Source: Dehalococcoidia bacterium
Lineage (GTDB): Bacteria; Chloroflexota; Dehalococcoidia; SZUA-161
Reading direction: 5' to 3'
Assembly: GCA_014859215.1 (NCBI GenBank)
Contig: JACUUS010000013.1
Location: 1 to 24,427, forward strand
DNA: 24,427 nucleotides
Part shown: piece after piece, positions 7,707-16,000 of the stretch
How the letters are laid out: each line of letters opens with the position of its first letter
Numbering within the stretch: position 1 is the stretch's first letter
The notes under the pieces: generated by a model
Told to the model about the DNA's origin: nothing
Seen by the model: only the letters and a program-made list of their open reading frames with translations
Database searches by the model: none
Position numbers and translations under genes: made by a program

Positions 7707-8354
7707 CTATCGCTTGATCTTAAGCAGTTCTTTGGCCTTTGCCACTGCCGAAACCGCGTCGGGCGCATAGCCGTTGGCCCCTATCCTATCGGCGTATTCC
7801 TGGGTAACAGGGGCACCGCCTATAATGGTGACTACCTCCAGCCCCTCTTTCTGGATAGCCTTTATCGTATCGGCTATGCCCGGCATTGTGGTGGTAAGCA
7901 AAGCTGACATGCCAAGCAAGTCGGGTTTCTCCGCCTTGATAACCTGGACAAATCTTTCGGGGGCCACGTCGACTCCAAGGTCGGTGACTTCAAAGCCGGC
8001 GCTTCCCAGCAGCATTGCCACCAGGGATTTCCCGATATCATGCACATCCCCTCTTACCGTCCCTATGACTACTTTGCCCACAGGTTTGACACCGCTCTTC
8101 ACGATCAGTTCCCGTATGACTTCCATTCCCGCCGACATGATCTTGGCGGACAGGAGCACCTCTGGAATGAATGCGTCGCCCCTTGTCCACATGCCCCCGA
8201 TGGTATCGAGCCCCGCCAGGAGCCCCTGATCAATGATGTCTTTTGCGGCGTACCCTTCAGTTACGGCTTTTTGCGTGAGTTCCCGCACCAGTTCTTCGGA
8301 CTCCGCCTTGACTACGCATTCCGAGATTTGCCCGAGAATGGAGTTCCCTGTCAT
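7707..8354 (-). CDS. Corrinoid (methyltransferase cognate B12-binding) protein, MtbC/MttC family
   Basis: The 215-residue protein has an N-terminal helical cap domain (about residues 5-85), then a B12-binding Rossmann-like domain. The cobalt-ligating motif GDVHDIGKSLVAMLL holds the axial His at residue 105. SALLTTTMPGI and IIGGAPVTQEYADRIGANGY complete the cobalamin-binding signature. I chose the ATG at 8354 because AAGGAG stands 6-7 nt before it; a TTG at 8372 is also in frame but has no such site. By family the protein carries a methyl group on cobalt between a substrate-specific methyltransferase and a methylcorrinoid:acceptor methyltransferase. The gene begins 42 nt after the stop of the MttB-family gene, the standard pairing of MttB with MttC. 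Confidence 0.95.
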   Translation of the reverse strand: MTGNSILGQISECVVKAESEELVRELTQKAVTEGYAAKDIIDQGLLAGLDTIGGMWTRGDAFIPEVLLSAKIMSAGMEVIRELIVKSGVKPVGKVVIGTVRGDVHDIGKSLVAMLLGSAGFEVTDLGVDVAPERFVQVIKAEKPDLLGMSALLTTTMPGIADTIKAIQKEGLEVVTIIGGAPVTQEYADRIGANGYAPDAVSAVAKAKELLKIKR

Positions 8355-8396
8355 AGTCTGCTCCTTGTTCAAAGTTGAGAAAGTTGTGTCTCTTCG

Positions 8397-9863
8397 CTAA
8401 ACGGTTGTTGCCTCGGTTATCTCCTGCTCGGCTCTTACCGCGATTGCCCTTTGCTCCTGGGCTATTCTTTCCGGCAAAGGCGCTGGTTTGTACTCCCGGA
8501 GGATGGACTTCACCCGCTCCCTGGCTCTCTCGAGGAGGTTCTTGCCCCCGGTGGATTCCCAAATGGCCCTTGAGGAGTGCACCATCAGCTTGTGTTTGGA
8601 ATATTCGGTTTTGAAGTACTTCATTGTGTGCGGATCGATCAGATAGTTCCTGTCCACGCCGGCGCCGACCCGCCGCATCGCGGCCACGCCAAGGGTATCG
8701 TCATTGACTTCGAGTTTCTTGACAGCCCGGGCCGCCATTCCGAAGATTTCGTTGTCGACTGCGAGCTGAACAATATCCATGGTGTAGGAATGCTCGTAGT
8801 TACCGCCACCGGCGAGGATGTCAGCACCGGCAAAGCGGGAAAGTATGGTGTTGAATGTGCGTTCAATAACACTCTGCCCGTCGTGCATGAGTGAGTCGGA
8901 AGTCGGCCCGTACATGTCGGCGAACCAGCCGAAGCCTTCCTTGGCTACCTGTGTTTCCGCTGCGGAAATCATTGCGTTCTCCACGGTCCCTTCCAGCGCG
9001 GACCCGGTCGACATGTCGAGCACGCAGGTCCTGGGAGCGAAGATGACCGGAGCACCCGGATGAGCCACCTGGCTGATCACCACTCCGGCCAGGTGCTCCG
9101 CGATAGTCATCAAAACACCACCAACTATGGTTACCGGTGAGGCTGCTCCGCATATCGGCATGGAAGTGATTTCCAGCGGTATCCCGTATTTGCCCGCGCA
9201 GAACATCACATCTATCTCATTGCCGTGGTAAGTCAGCGGCGGCACAGGGGAAGTCATCACCGTAAAACGCGGCCTCTTCCTCAATGCTTCAGCGCTGCCC
9301 AGTTCGGCTATCCCGAGTTCAACCATGTACTCTGTGTTCTTGCCGCCGTAAGGCTGCATGAGGATATGCTTGCTCGTGTTCTCGAGCATAATCTGCAGGA
9401 GCCGGACATCGCGCGCCGCCAGGTTCAGGTTTTCATCGCAGTAATATGGAGCGGTCGCTATGTGGATGTTTTCCAGGGCATCATCGATGGTCGCGAAATC
9501 CTTCACATCGGACAGGACTACCTTCCGGTATTTGTCGGTGTGCAGGTCTATCCACCCCTCGGCGCCTGTCATCGAACGGTTGTAGACGTTCTGGCGGTCG
9601 CTCTCAAGGACGACGTCTCTGGACGGATCGCGCCCCGCCATGAGTATTTGTCGTGGAAGCTTCTTCAGGCACTCCTCAATGAGACTGCGAGGAATGAGGA
9701 CAAGATTGGTGTCATGATCGACTCTGGCGCCTGCTTCTTCCAGCAGCTTCTTCGCTTTCTCGTGACTGACCTTTACACCCACCTCTTCCAGGACTTTTAT
9801 CGACTCTTCCCTGATTTTCCCGACATCTTCGTCCGAAAGAAGTCTCATCAGGTGCTTTGACAT
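8397..9863 (-). CDS. MttB-superfamily corrinoid methyltransferase without pyrrolysine
   Basis: The 488-residue protein begins MSKHLMRLLSDEDVGKIREESIKVLEEVGVKVSHEKAKKLL, the typical MttB-superfamily N-terminus. It continues with a TIM-barrel body including SRSMTGAEGWIDLHT-like, LTYHGNEIDVMFCAGKYGIPLEI and SFAGADILAGGGNYEHSYTMDIVQLAVDNEIF-like blocks. The frame has no internal TAG, so it is one of the non-pyrrolysine members. Characterised members demethylate glycine betaine, proline betaine, carnitine or gamma-butyrobetaine rather than trimethylamine. AGGGGA lies 8-9 nt before the ATG at 9863; an in-frame ATG at 9881 lacks a ribosome site. The corrinoid protein follows directly. The methyl donor cannot be named from sequence. 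The adjacent Liv-type importer suggests an amino-acid-like quaternary or methylated amine. Confidence 0.92.
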   Translation of the reverse strand: MSKHLMRLLSDEDVGKIREESIKVLEEVGVKVSHEKAKKLLEEAGARVDHDTNLVLIPRSLIEECLKKLPRQILMAGRDPSRDVVLESDRQNVYNRSMTGAEGWIDLHTDKYRKVVLSDVKDFATIDDALENIHIATAPYYCDENLNLAARDVRLLQIMLENTSKHILMQPYGGKNTEYMVELGIAELGSAEALRKRPRFTVMTSPVPPLTYHGNEIDVMFCAGKYGIPLEITSMPICGAASPVTIVGGVLMTIAEHLAGVVISQVAHPGAPVIFAPRTCVLDMSTGSALEGTVENAMISAAETQVAKEGFGWFADMYGPTSDSLMHDGQSVIERTFNTILSRFAGADILAGGGNYEHSYTMDIVQLAVDNEIFGMAARAVKKLEVNDDTLGVAAMRRVGAGVDRNYLIDPHTMKYFKTEYSKHKLMVHSSRAIWESTGGKNLLERARERVKSILREYKPAPLPERIAQEQRAIAVRAEQEITEATTV

Positions 9864-9933
9864 AACATGTTCCCCTTTCATGAAGAAGTTGCTGGACGCC
9901 GGAGCTCACTGCCTCGGCAAACGTTCACGGTCA

Positions 9934-11103
9934 TCACAGCTTTCGATATTCGATGCTGGTCTCGTTAATCTCAACACCCGGTCTCTTTGCCCACTCACGC
10001 ATGAACTCTCGCGGGTCTATGCAAGACTCGGGACCGCAAACACCCTTCCTATTGATGCCGCCGCGCGCCATCATCTGGACTATGATCGAGCCGGGCTCGC
10101 CGGTAGCCCTGGTTTCGGGGTCTTCTCGCTCTCCAGCGAAGGGCAGGAAGGGAGTGGTGACGATACTTTCGACCCTGGCGGTCTCCCTTTTCCCCGTTAC
10201 AGCGACCCGCTGAATGAAGCTGACCTTTTCCCGGCCCTTCTCTACGGGGCGGCGCAGCAGGAGTTCGCGCAGTACTTCGGCAGGAACGACTTCCCTGCCG
10301 TTAACAGGCAGCGGGGCAGCGCTCATCAGGCCGAGATCATGACACGTCTTGAGCATCTCCGTGTAATCCGGGTAATAGGTGGCTTTGACTCGTACGTTTC
10401 TTACGGACGTAATAGCTGCCGGCAGGGTAAGAGGGTCGAGGCTGGTGATATTGTATACGGTATGCCTCCCGAAAGGAGGCGGATACTCGATCTCTTGTCT
10501 CCCGGAAAAAGCCGGCATCTTCTTCAAAGCGCCGTCTTCATAAACAAGACCTTCCCCGGGGAGGAAGGTCATGAAGATATCCACGAGCGCAGGTGATCTC
10601 GAGATCGGACGAAATATGACCATGCTCAGATGGATGTCTTCTGCCTCTTCCATCTTATCGGCCAGATACTTTGCTGTGAGGCCGGTAGCACCGGGGAACG
10701 CGCCGGCGCTCAGCAGGAAGGTTGTACCGGCTTCTCGTGCGCGCCCGTCCAGCGTCAGTATTTGTTCTGCTATCGTACAGGTGGACCCCAAGGAGCAGCC
10801 GTTTACCCGGGCATCGATCATGCCTTTGGCGACCGCCACCCCGCAGTCCTGGTGGGTCGTGTCGATCGCGGCGTCGCTTCCCCTCAGGATTTCCACGAGC
10901 GAGTCATGGTCGAAAACATCGACCTTCTTTGACGTGATGGCCGCCCTTGTGCCTGGCCTTTGCCTCAGCTCAGCGGCGAATTTGCGCGCGGCATCGTCAT
11001 TGATATCGGCTATGAGGACTTCCGATACGCTATCGCACTCGACCAGGTCCTTGATAACCGCCCTGGCCATCGCCCCTGCCCCGCCCACTACCGTTATCTT
11101 CAT
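9934..11103 (-). CDS. Saccharopine dehydrogenase-family NAD(P)-dependent oxidoreductase
   Basis: The 389-residue protein opens with a Rossmann fold, MKITVVGGAGAMARAVIKDL, with the dinucleotide loop GGAGAM and an acidic residue after strand 2 (IADIN) that favours NAD. VDVFDHDSLVEILRGSDAAIDTT and LGSTCTIAEQILTLDGRAREAGTTFLLSAGAFPGATGL follow the saccharopine/homospermidine dehydrogenase family pattern. GGGAG precedes the ATG by 8 nt. It is the first gene of the minus-strand block, 70 nt before the methyltransferase gene. Family members oxidatively cleave or form secondary amines (opine-like bonds) or act on C-N bonds. A fitting but unproven role is NAD-linked cleavage of a partly demethylated amino acid, which could yield the aldehyde or oxo-acid used by the AORs. 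Saccharopine itself is unlikely to be the substrate in this context. Confidence 0.85.
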   Translation of the reverse strand: MKITVVGGAGAMARAVIKDLVECDSVSEVLIADINDDAARKFAAELRQRPGTRAAITSKKVDVFDHDSLVEILRGSDAAIDTTHQDCGVAVAKGMIDARVNGCSLGSTCTIAEQILTLDGRAREAGTTFLLSAGAFPGATGLTAKYLADKMEEAEDIHLSMVIFRPISRSPALVDIFMTFLPGEGLVYEDGALKKMPAFSGRQEIEYPPPFGRHTVYNITSLDPLTLPAAITSVRNVRVKATYYPDYTEMLKTCHDLGLMSAAPLPVNGREVVPAEVLRELLLRRPVEKGREKVSFIQRVAVTGKRETARVESIVTTPFLPFAGEREDPETRATGEPGSIIVQMMARGGINRKGVCGPESCIDPREFMREWAKRPGVEINETSIEYRKL

Positions 11104-11372
11104 GGTGTGGTCTCCCTAGATCATTCCCGCTCCGAGGACGGCCCGGAACCACTCGGGGCTTGAGTAGCGCCAGTCTATTGAACGGGGATGAGAAAGATAT
11201 GAAAAATAAATTAAAAAGTCGTGAACAGAGAAAGAAGAAGTTGCCAACGGCAGGCAGGATGGGAGGATATATCTTGCGCCAGAGCCCTGTTAGTCAGTTG
11301 GTGCAGAGGCGACGACGGGATGCTTGCCGCTTCAAGCGGGTCTGGACGATACCATGAGCAGGCGCCTGTCTT
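11104..11372 (-). promoter_or_regulatory. Likely promoter/operator region of the methyltransferase-transporter-AOR block
   Basis: These 269 bases separate the sensor-regulator gene from the first gene of the catabolic block. Two palindromes are visible: CAGGCGCCTG (11359-11368, just after the regulator stop codon) and CCGCTTcAAGCGG (11327-11339). An AT-rich patch (about 11185-11225) stands out against the GC-rich surroundings and contains a weak TTCACG/TCATAT pair 17 bases apart on the minus strand. No strong terminator with a T-run and no cobalamin riboswitch were recognised. Read-through from the regulator gene or a separate regulated start are both possible. Confidence 0.4.
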
Positions 11373-14300
11373 TCAAGCTGGTTTTGCCAGAGAATAGCCA
11401 ACGCCGGCCTTTGTCAGTATGAGCCTGGGGTCAGCGGGATCAGGCTCCAGCTTGTTTCTCAGTCTTCTGATATACACTCTGAGGCTGGTCAACGATCCGG
11501 GGTAGTCTTCGTCCCATACCGCCTCAGCAAGCCGTTCGTAGGTTGCCACGTGACCAGCATTCTTCAGCAGGTGCTGGATTATCCGGCCCTCGATGATGGT
11601 GAGGCTTATCTCTTTATTACCGTATGTAAGCTGGCAGGTGCTGGGATCGAAACGTATCAATCCGCAAACAACCGGCGCCTCTTCATCTTCGGTGCTCGAA
11701 CGTTTGCGCAATTGTACCTTGAGTCTGGCAAGAAGCTCCGCCTGCTTGAATGGCTTGACTACGTAATCGTCTGCTCCCCATTCGAGTCCCTTTACCAGAT
11801 CGGTCTCATCGGAACGTACGGTGAGTATAAGTATGGGCACTGCCGAAAATAGACGTATCTGCCGCAGGACTTCAAAGCCGCTCAGGTCCGGGAGCCCGAG
11901 GTCAAGGATGATTATATCAGGGTCTTCTGTCTCCACGAGGTCTATTCCCTCCTCGCCAAGACGTGTCGAGATCAGCCGGGCTTCGGGCCAGCGTATCTGA
12001 AAAGCGAGAGCGACCGAGTCAACTATTTCCTGGTCATCTTCAATTATAAGTACTCGCCACAGCTTGTTGGCTGTGTCTGTGTGGGCGGATTGTCCAGAGG
12101 ATATCCCTAGAGGCAAAGAGAAGCTGAAAACGGAACCCTTCCCGGGCTGACTTCTTGCCCAAATCTTCCCTTTCTGGAGCTCCACCAGCATTTTGCTGAG
12201 AGCAAGGCCCAGGCCCAACCCACTGAGATGCTCTTTATCCAGGCGCTGGTACGGTTCAAACAGCCTTTTCTGGTCTTCGGGAGATATGCCCGGCCCGGTA
12301 TCCTGGACCTCCACGACCAGGTCGCCGTCCTTTTCGCGGGCACGGAGAATGATCTTGCCGCCGCGAGGTGTGAACTTGATTGCGTTGCTGAGCAGATTTG
12401 TGACAACCTGCTGCAAACGAGAAGCATCACCCTGCACTGGCCCGAGCCTTGGGGGCAAATCAAGTATCATCGACTGCTGTTGACTGGCAGCCACCGGGAC
12501 CATGCCCTGCCCGGTTTCTTTTAGCAGCTGCAGGGGATTGACCGGTTCCATCTTCACGCTAAGGGTGCCTACCTCCCCTTTTGCCAGGTCCAGGAGTTCG
12601 TCGATCCGGCTGTTCAGATTCGAGGCGCCGCGACTTATGTTTCTGGCAAGACCCCGCAAGGGCTCGTCAGCTATCTCGGAAACCAGTAGATCACTGGATG
12701 CCAGCACTGACGTGAGCGGCGTCTTGAGTTCATGAGCAAGCGCTCTGCTGAACTCCACTCTTCTCTTCATCTCCGATTCAAGCTGGAGCCGCAGACTTCT
12801 CTCCTGGCGGTAAAGCTCCTGAAATTTCTCCTCGGCATGTTTGCGTTCGGTCACGTCCCGGAAGTTGGCGACGATGCCGCCGACCACCCTGTCTGCGAGC
12901 ATGTTTCCTGCTATCACTTCCGTGACGCGCCAGGAACCGTCTTTGTGTCTCGCCCGTATTTCCAGATGCTCGGTGGCGCCTGGTTCTTGCAGCAAACGCG
13001 CAAATATTCCTTTCACGCGGTCCACGTCCTCGGGATGGATCATTTCGAGGCTGTTCTTGCCGAGCAACTCTCCCGCTTTGTACCCGAAGACGCGCTCTAT
13101 GGATGGGCTCTCATACTGGATTGTGCCGTTGGCTCCGATGATCCCGAAAGCGTCGAGCGCATTCTCAACCAGTGACCGGAAATACTCTTCACTCTGCGCC
13201 AGGGCCTCCTCGACCCGTTGCCGGTGAGCGATCTGCTGTTGCAGCTCGAGGTTGGCCATCTTCAATTCACGGGTACGGTCTTCGACGAGATCTTCGAGGT
13301 GCTGGCGATGTTTCTGTAACTCCAGTTCCACTCTCTTGCGCTCGCTTATATCCAGGAAATAGGCTACAGTTGCCACACGGTCGCGGTAGTTCATCGTGCT
13401 CAGGCTTATCTCTGCCGGCAGCGCACTCCCATCTTTTCGGAGTATGCTCGATTCATAATGGCTCGTAATATTCTCTCCCTTTTGCCTTCTCCTGTACCGG
13501 TCGCTGAGAGTGGCCAACTCTTCCGGTGTAACCAGGTCGAGAGCCGACATTTTAAGGAGTTCTTCGCGGGAATAGCCTGACATTCGGCAGTATTCGTCAT
13601 TGACAAAGACTATGGCCGCTTCATGGTCGGACGTATTCTGTTCTATCGTGATACCGAGGCCCGCTTTTCCGGTGGTATCCACGAGCGCCCGGTGCCATTC
13701 TTCCGAATCGGCCAGCGCTTTTTCCACCCGTTTTCGTTCGCTGATATCGACGTAATACGATACGGTCGCTGTCCTGCCGTGGTACATAAATGTACTCACG
13801 CTGGTCTCCGTTGGCAGAAGGGACCCGTTCTTCCGAAGAATGGTCTCCTCATAGTTGGCGGATACATTTTCCCCTTTTTGCCTGCGGCGGTACCTGTCCT
13901 GAATCGACTCAAGCTCGTCGGGAGCTATGAGATCCCACGCGGACATGGCAAGAAGCTCGTATCCGGAGTAGCCGGACATCTTGCAGTATTCGTCATTGGC
14001 GAAAAGGATAGCTGCTTCCCGATCCTCAGTATCCTGTACGATAGAGATGCCCAGTCCCGCTTTTGCGGCCGTATCCACCAGGGCCCGGTGCCATTCTTCC
14101 GACTGGGCAAGGGCCTCCTCGGCACGCTTGCGCTGGCTAATGTCTCTCACAACCGCTTGCCTTGCGGGCCTGCCTTTATACTTGATATCGCCGAGGGAGA
14201 ACTCGGCTTCGAAGACGGTGCGGTCGCACCTTACTGCCTTGAATTCGTAGCAACCCGGAGCGATATGCCTTTCATCCTTCTTAATGACTGCGCTTGACTC

Positions 14301-15746
14301 TACCAGGTCCGTGTAATCAGGGAGTATGAAATCCCGGTAATCATGCCCGATTACCTGATCATGAGATGTTGCCTTAAGCATTTCGAAAAGGGCCTGATTG
14401 CCAAAAACAACCTTGCGCCCCTGGACGATGACTATAGCATCTCTTGAGCTTTCGACGACTGCTCTGAATTGCTCTTCACTCTCTTTGAGGGCTTTCTCGG
14501 CATTCGTTCGGTCCGTTACATCCCTGGCCACAGCCATGATCTCGGGCGGCGACTTGCCGGCTATCCGGGATAGGGAATACTCGATCTCTATGAGAGTGCC
14601 GTCTTTCCTGGCGAAGGTTGAGGTCCCCTGATACGCCCCCTGTTCCCTGAAAGAATTCCGTATTCCTGCCTCGAATTGAGCCTGATCAATGTTCGGAGGA
14701 TAGAAGAGCGCGGTGGTAACTCCAATTAGTTCGCTTCGGGAATAGCCGTATATCTCTTCGGCCCTTTTGTTGCACCAGACTATTTCTCCAGCCCTTATCC
14801 TGAGCACAGCATCGGTCAGGCTTCTCACCAGCGCCGAATAATGTTCTTCCGATTCAGCCAATGCTTTCTCCGCACGCTTGCGGTCTGCGATATCGCGGAA
14901 ATAGGAGACCGTTGCTATCTTGCCGAGATAAGTCATTGTACTGACACTGGTCTCGATCGGCACGCAACTGCCGTCCTTCTTGACCAGGGTCGTCTCGTAG
15001 AAGCCGGTCACATCTTCTCCACTCTGCCGCCGCCTGTACTTGTCCTTCACGTCCGCGACACAGTCCGGGGCGAGCAATTCCCACTCCGACTTCCCGATAA
15101 GCTCTTCCCTCGAATAGCCGAGCATGCGGCAATACTCGTCATTCACAAATACGATAGCAGCTTCGCGGTCGTCCAGGTTCTGCACTATCTCTATCCCGAG
15201 CCCCGCTTTTCCGGCAGCCTCGACGAGCGCCCTGTGCTGCTTTTCGGACTCCGCAAGGGCTTCAGCGGCGCGCTTCTGCTCGGAGATGTCGGCAATGATT
15301 ACGCCCAGCATGCCGTCTACTTTGAAAACTCTCATAGAGACAGGCTTTCCCGCGATATTGAGGTGATCGGTCACGTCTTCGATAATCCTGGGAATGCCGG
15401 TGCGGAGGGTCTCCTGAAATTCCGTCAACGCTCTGCTGTCGCCGTCCGGCGGCCACAGTTCCAGGATGTGCTTGCCTAACGCACTCTCCCTTTTTGCATT
15501 CCAGAGTCCGAGCGCAGTCTTGTTCATCTCCACCAGCCTCAGATCGGGATCGAGCAGGATAAACGCCTCGTCCGCTTCATCCATCAGGCTGGCAAACGTC
15601 CTGTTGCTTTCGATAAGCTGTCGCTCCAACTTCACGCGCTCAGTGATATCGTCCGCCGCTGCCTCAATGAATGTATTGAAGTCAGCGCTGCCGGTACGTG
15701 GCCGGTCACCGGGAGACTTGTTTTGTGATCTCATGTTCCTGTTCAT
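11373..15746 (-). CDS. Multi-PAS hybrid histidine kinase fused to an OmpR-type response regulator
   Basis: From the ATG at 15746 (GAGGG 9 nt upstream; a GTG at 15806 would add 20 residues) the protein has 1,457 residues and no membrane segment. The order is: PAS1 about 48-165, PAS2 170-295, PAS3 301-420, PAS4 424-545, PAS5 552-677, PAS6 683-808, a coiled coil about 808-855, and PAS7 855-970. Then come HisKA with H1005 (ALAHELKTPLTS), HATPase_c with NAIKF, DTGPG and GLGLGLALS, and a receiver about 1230-1345 with the DD pair, phospho-acceptor D1282, T1309 and K1331 (KPF). A winged-helix Trans_reg_C domain ends the protein (about 1360-1455; LTIIEGRIIQHLL, SLRVYIRRLRNKLE, GVGYSL). All catalytic residues are present, so sensing, phosphorelay and DNA binding may occur in one chain. 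It lies immediately upstream of the catabolic block on the same strand. PAS2, PAS5 and PAS6 are close copies. Confidence 0.93.
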   Translation of the reverse strand: MNRNMRSQNKSPGDRPRTGSADFNTFIEAAADDITERVKLERQLIESNRTFASLMDEADEAFILLDPDLRLVEMNKTALGLWNAKRESALGKHILELWPPDGDSRALTEFQETLRTGIPRIIEDVTDHLNIAGKPVSMRVFKVDGMLGVIIADISEQKRAAEALAESEKQHRALVEAAGKAGLGIEIVQNLDDREAAIVFVNDEYCRMLGYSREELIGKSEWELLAPDCVADVKDKYRRRQSGEDVTGFYETTLVKKDGSCVPIETSVSTMTYLGKIATVSYFRDIADRKRAEKALAESEEHYSALVRSLTDAVLRIRAGEIVWCNKRAEEIYGYSRSELIGVTTALFYPPNIDQAQFEAGIRNSFREQGAYQGTSTFARKDGTLIEIEYSLSRIAGKSPPEIMAVARDVTDRTNAEKALKESEEQFRAVVESSRDAIVIVQGRKVVFGNQALFEMLKATSHDQVIGHDYRDFILPDYTDLVESSAVIKKDERHIAPGCYEFKAVRCDRTVFEAEFSLGDIKYKGRPARQAVVRDISQRKRAEEALAQSEEWHRALVDTAAKAGLGISIVQDTEDREAAILFANDEYCKMSGYSGYELLAMSAWDLIAPDELESIQDRYRRRQKGENVSANYEETILRKNGSLLPTETSVSTFMYHGRTATVSYYVDISERKRVEKALADSEEWHRALVDTTGKAGLGITIEQNTSDHEAAIVFVNDEYCRMSGYSREELLKMSALDLVTPEELATLSDRYRRRQKGENITSHYESSILRKDGSALPAEISLSTMNYRDRVATVAYFLDISERKRVELELQKHRQHLEDLVEDRTRELKMANLELQQQIAHRQRVEEALAQSEEYFRSLVENALDAFGIIGANGTIQYESPSIERVFGYKAGELLGKNSLEMIHPEDVDRVKGIFARLLQEPGATEHLEIRARHKDGSWRVTEVIAGNMLADRVVGGIVANFRDVTERKHAEEKFQELYRQERSLRLQLESEMKRRVEFSRALAHELKTPLTSVLASSDLLVSEIADEPLRGLARNISRGASNLNSRIDELLDLAKGEVGTLSVKMEPVNPLQLLKETGQGMVPVAASQQQSMILDLPPRLGPVQGDASRLQQVVTNLLSNAIKFTPRGGKIILRAREKDGDLVVEVQDTGPGISPEDQKRLFEPYQRLDKEHLSGLGLGLALSKMLVELQKGKIWARSQPGKGSVFSFSLPLGISSGQSAHTDTANKLWRVLIIEDDQEIVDSVALAFQIRWPEARLISTRLGEEGIDLVETEDPDIIILDLGLPDLSGFEVLRQIRLFSAVPILILTVRSDETDLVKGLEWGADDYVVKPFKQAELLARLKVQLRKRSSTEDEEAPVVCGLIRFDPSTCQLTYGNKEISLTIIEGRIIQHLLKNAGHVATYERLAEAVWDEDYPGSLTSLRVYIRRLRNKLEPDPADPRLILTKAGVGYSLAKPA

Positions 15747-15923
15747 GGACCGTTTCCCTCTACTCGCAAGAAATTCCACCGGGTTGAAAAGAAATAGGCC
15801 GCGCACTCGTGCACGACCTTAATCTCTCTGGAAGTGTATTGTTCAGCTCCGGGATTCTTGGACTTGCGCTTCCGCCGGGAAGCTGCGTGAGCATACTCGA
15901 CACCATGTTCTCTTCACGTCCGT

Positions 15924-15950
15924 CTTATCTCATTTGTGGCACCTTGTCAA
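15924..15950 (-). promoter_or_regulatory. Putative promoter of the PAS-kinase-regulator gene
   Basis: On the minus strand a consensus TTGACA (15950-15945) is followed after 15 bases by GATAAG (15929-15924). The spacing is short, and ATAAGA one base further on gives 16. It faces away from the putative promoter of the EamA gene, whose -35 box lies only 8 bases away. The leader to the ATG at 15746 would be about 170 nt. Confidence 0.35.
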
Positions 15951-15958
15951 GCGGAGCG

Positions 15959-15987
15959 TTGCCTCGATCGAGCAAATATTCGATAAT
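15959..15987 (+). promoter_or_regulatory. Putative sigma-70 promoter of the EamA transporter gene
   Basis: TTGCCT (15959-15964), a 17-base spacer, and GATAAT (15982-15987) form a plausible promoter. The expected start point near 15994 leaves only about 6 nt before the ATG at 16001. That fits the lack of a Shine-Dalgarno sequence and suggests a leaderless or nearly leaderless message. Confidence 0.4.
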
Positions 15988-16000
15988 AGCTGTTAGACTT

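Noticed and set aside
6206..7717. A 503-codon open frame on the plus strand opposite the binding-protein gene
   Set aside because: It lies antisense to a strongly supported lipoprotein gene and livG, has no recognisable domain, and such frames arise by chance in GC-rich DNA.
8397..9863. Pyrrolysine-containing MttB
   Set aside because: No in-frame TAG interrupts the gene, so it belongs to the non-pyrrolysine branch.
11199..11357. Possible plus-strand small gene encoding a Lys/Arg-rich 52-residue peptide
   Set aside because: It has poor ribosome-site spacing and no recognisable motif, and its position within the likely operon control region makes chance more probable.
11104..11372. Cobalamin riboswitch before the corrinoid operon
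   Set aside because: None of the conserved B12-box wording was found in the gap.
15809..16000. N-terminal extension of the EamA transporter
   Set aside because: The frame is open but the extension is not like the family and crosses the divergent promoters; the ATG at 16001 begins the first membrane segment.
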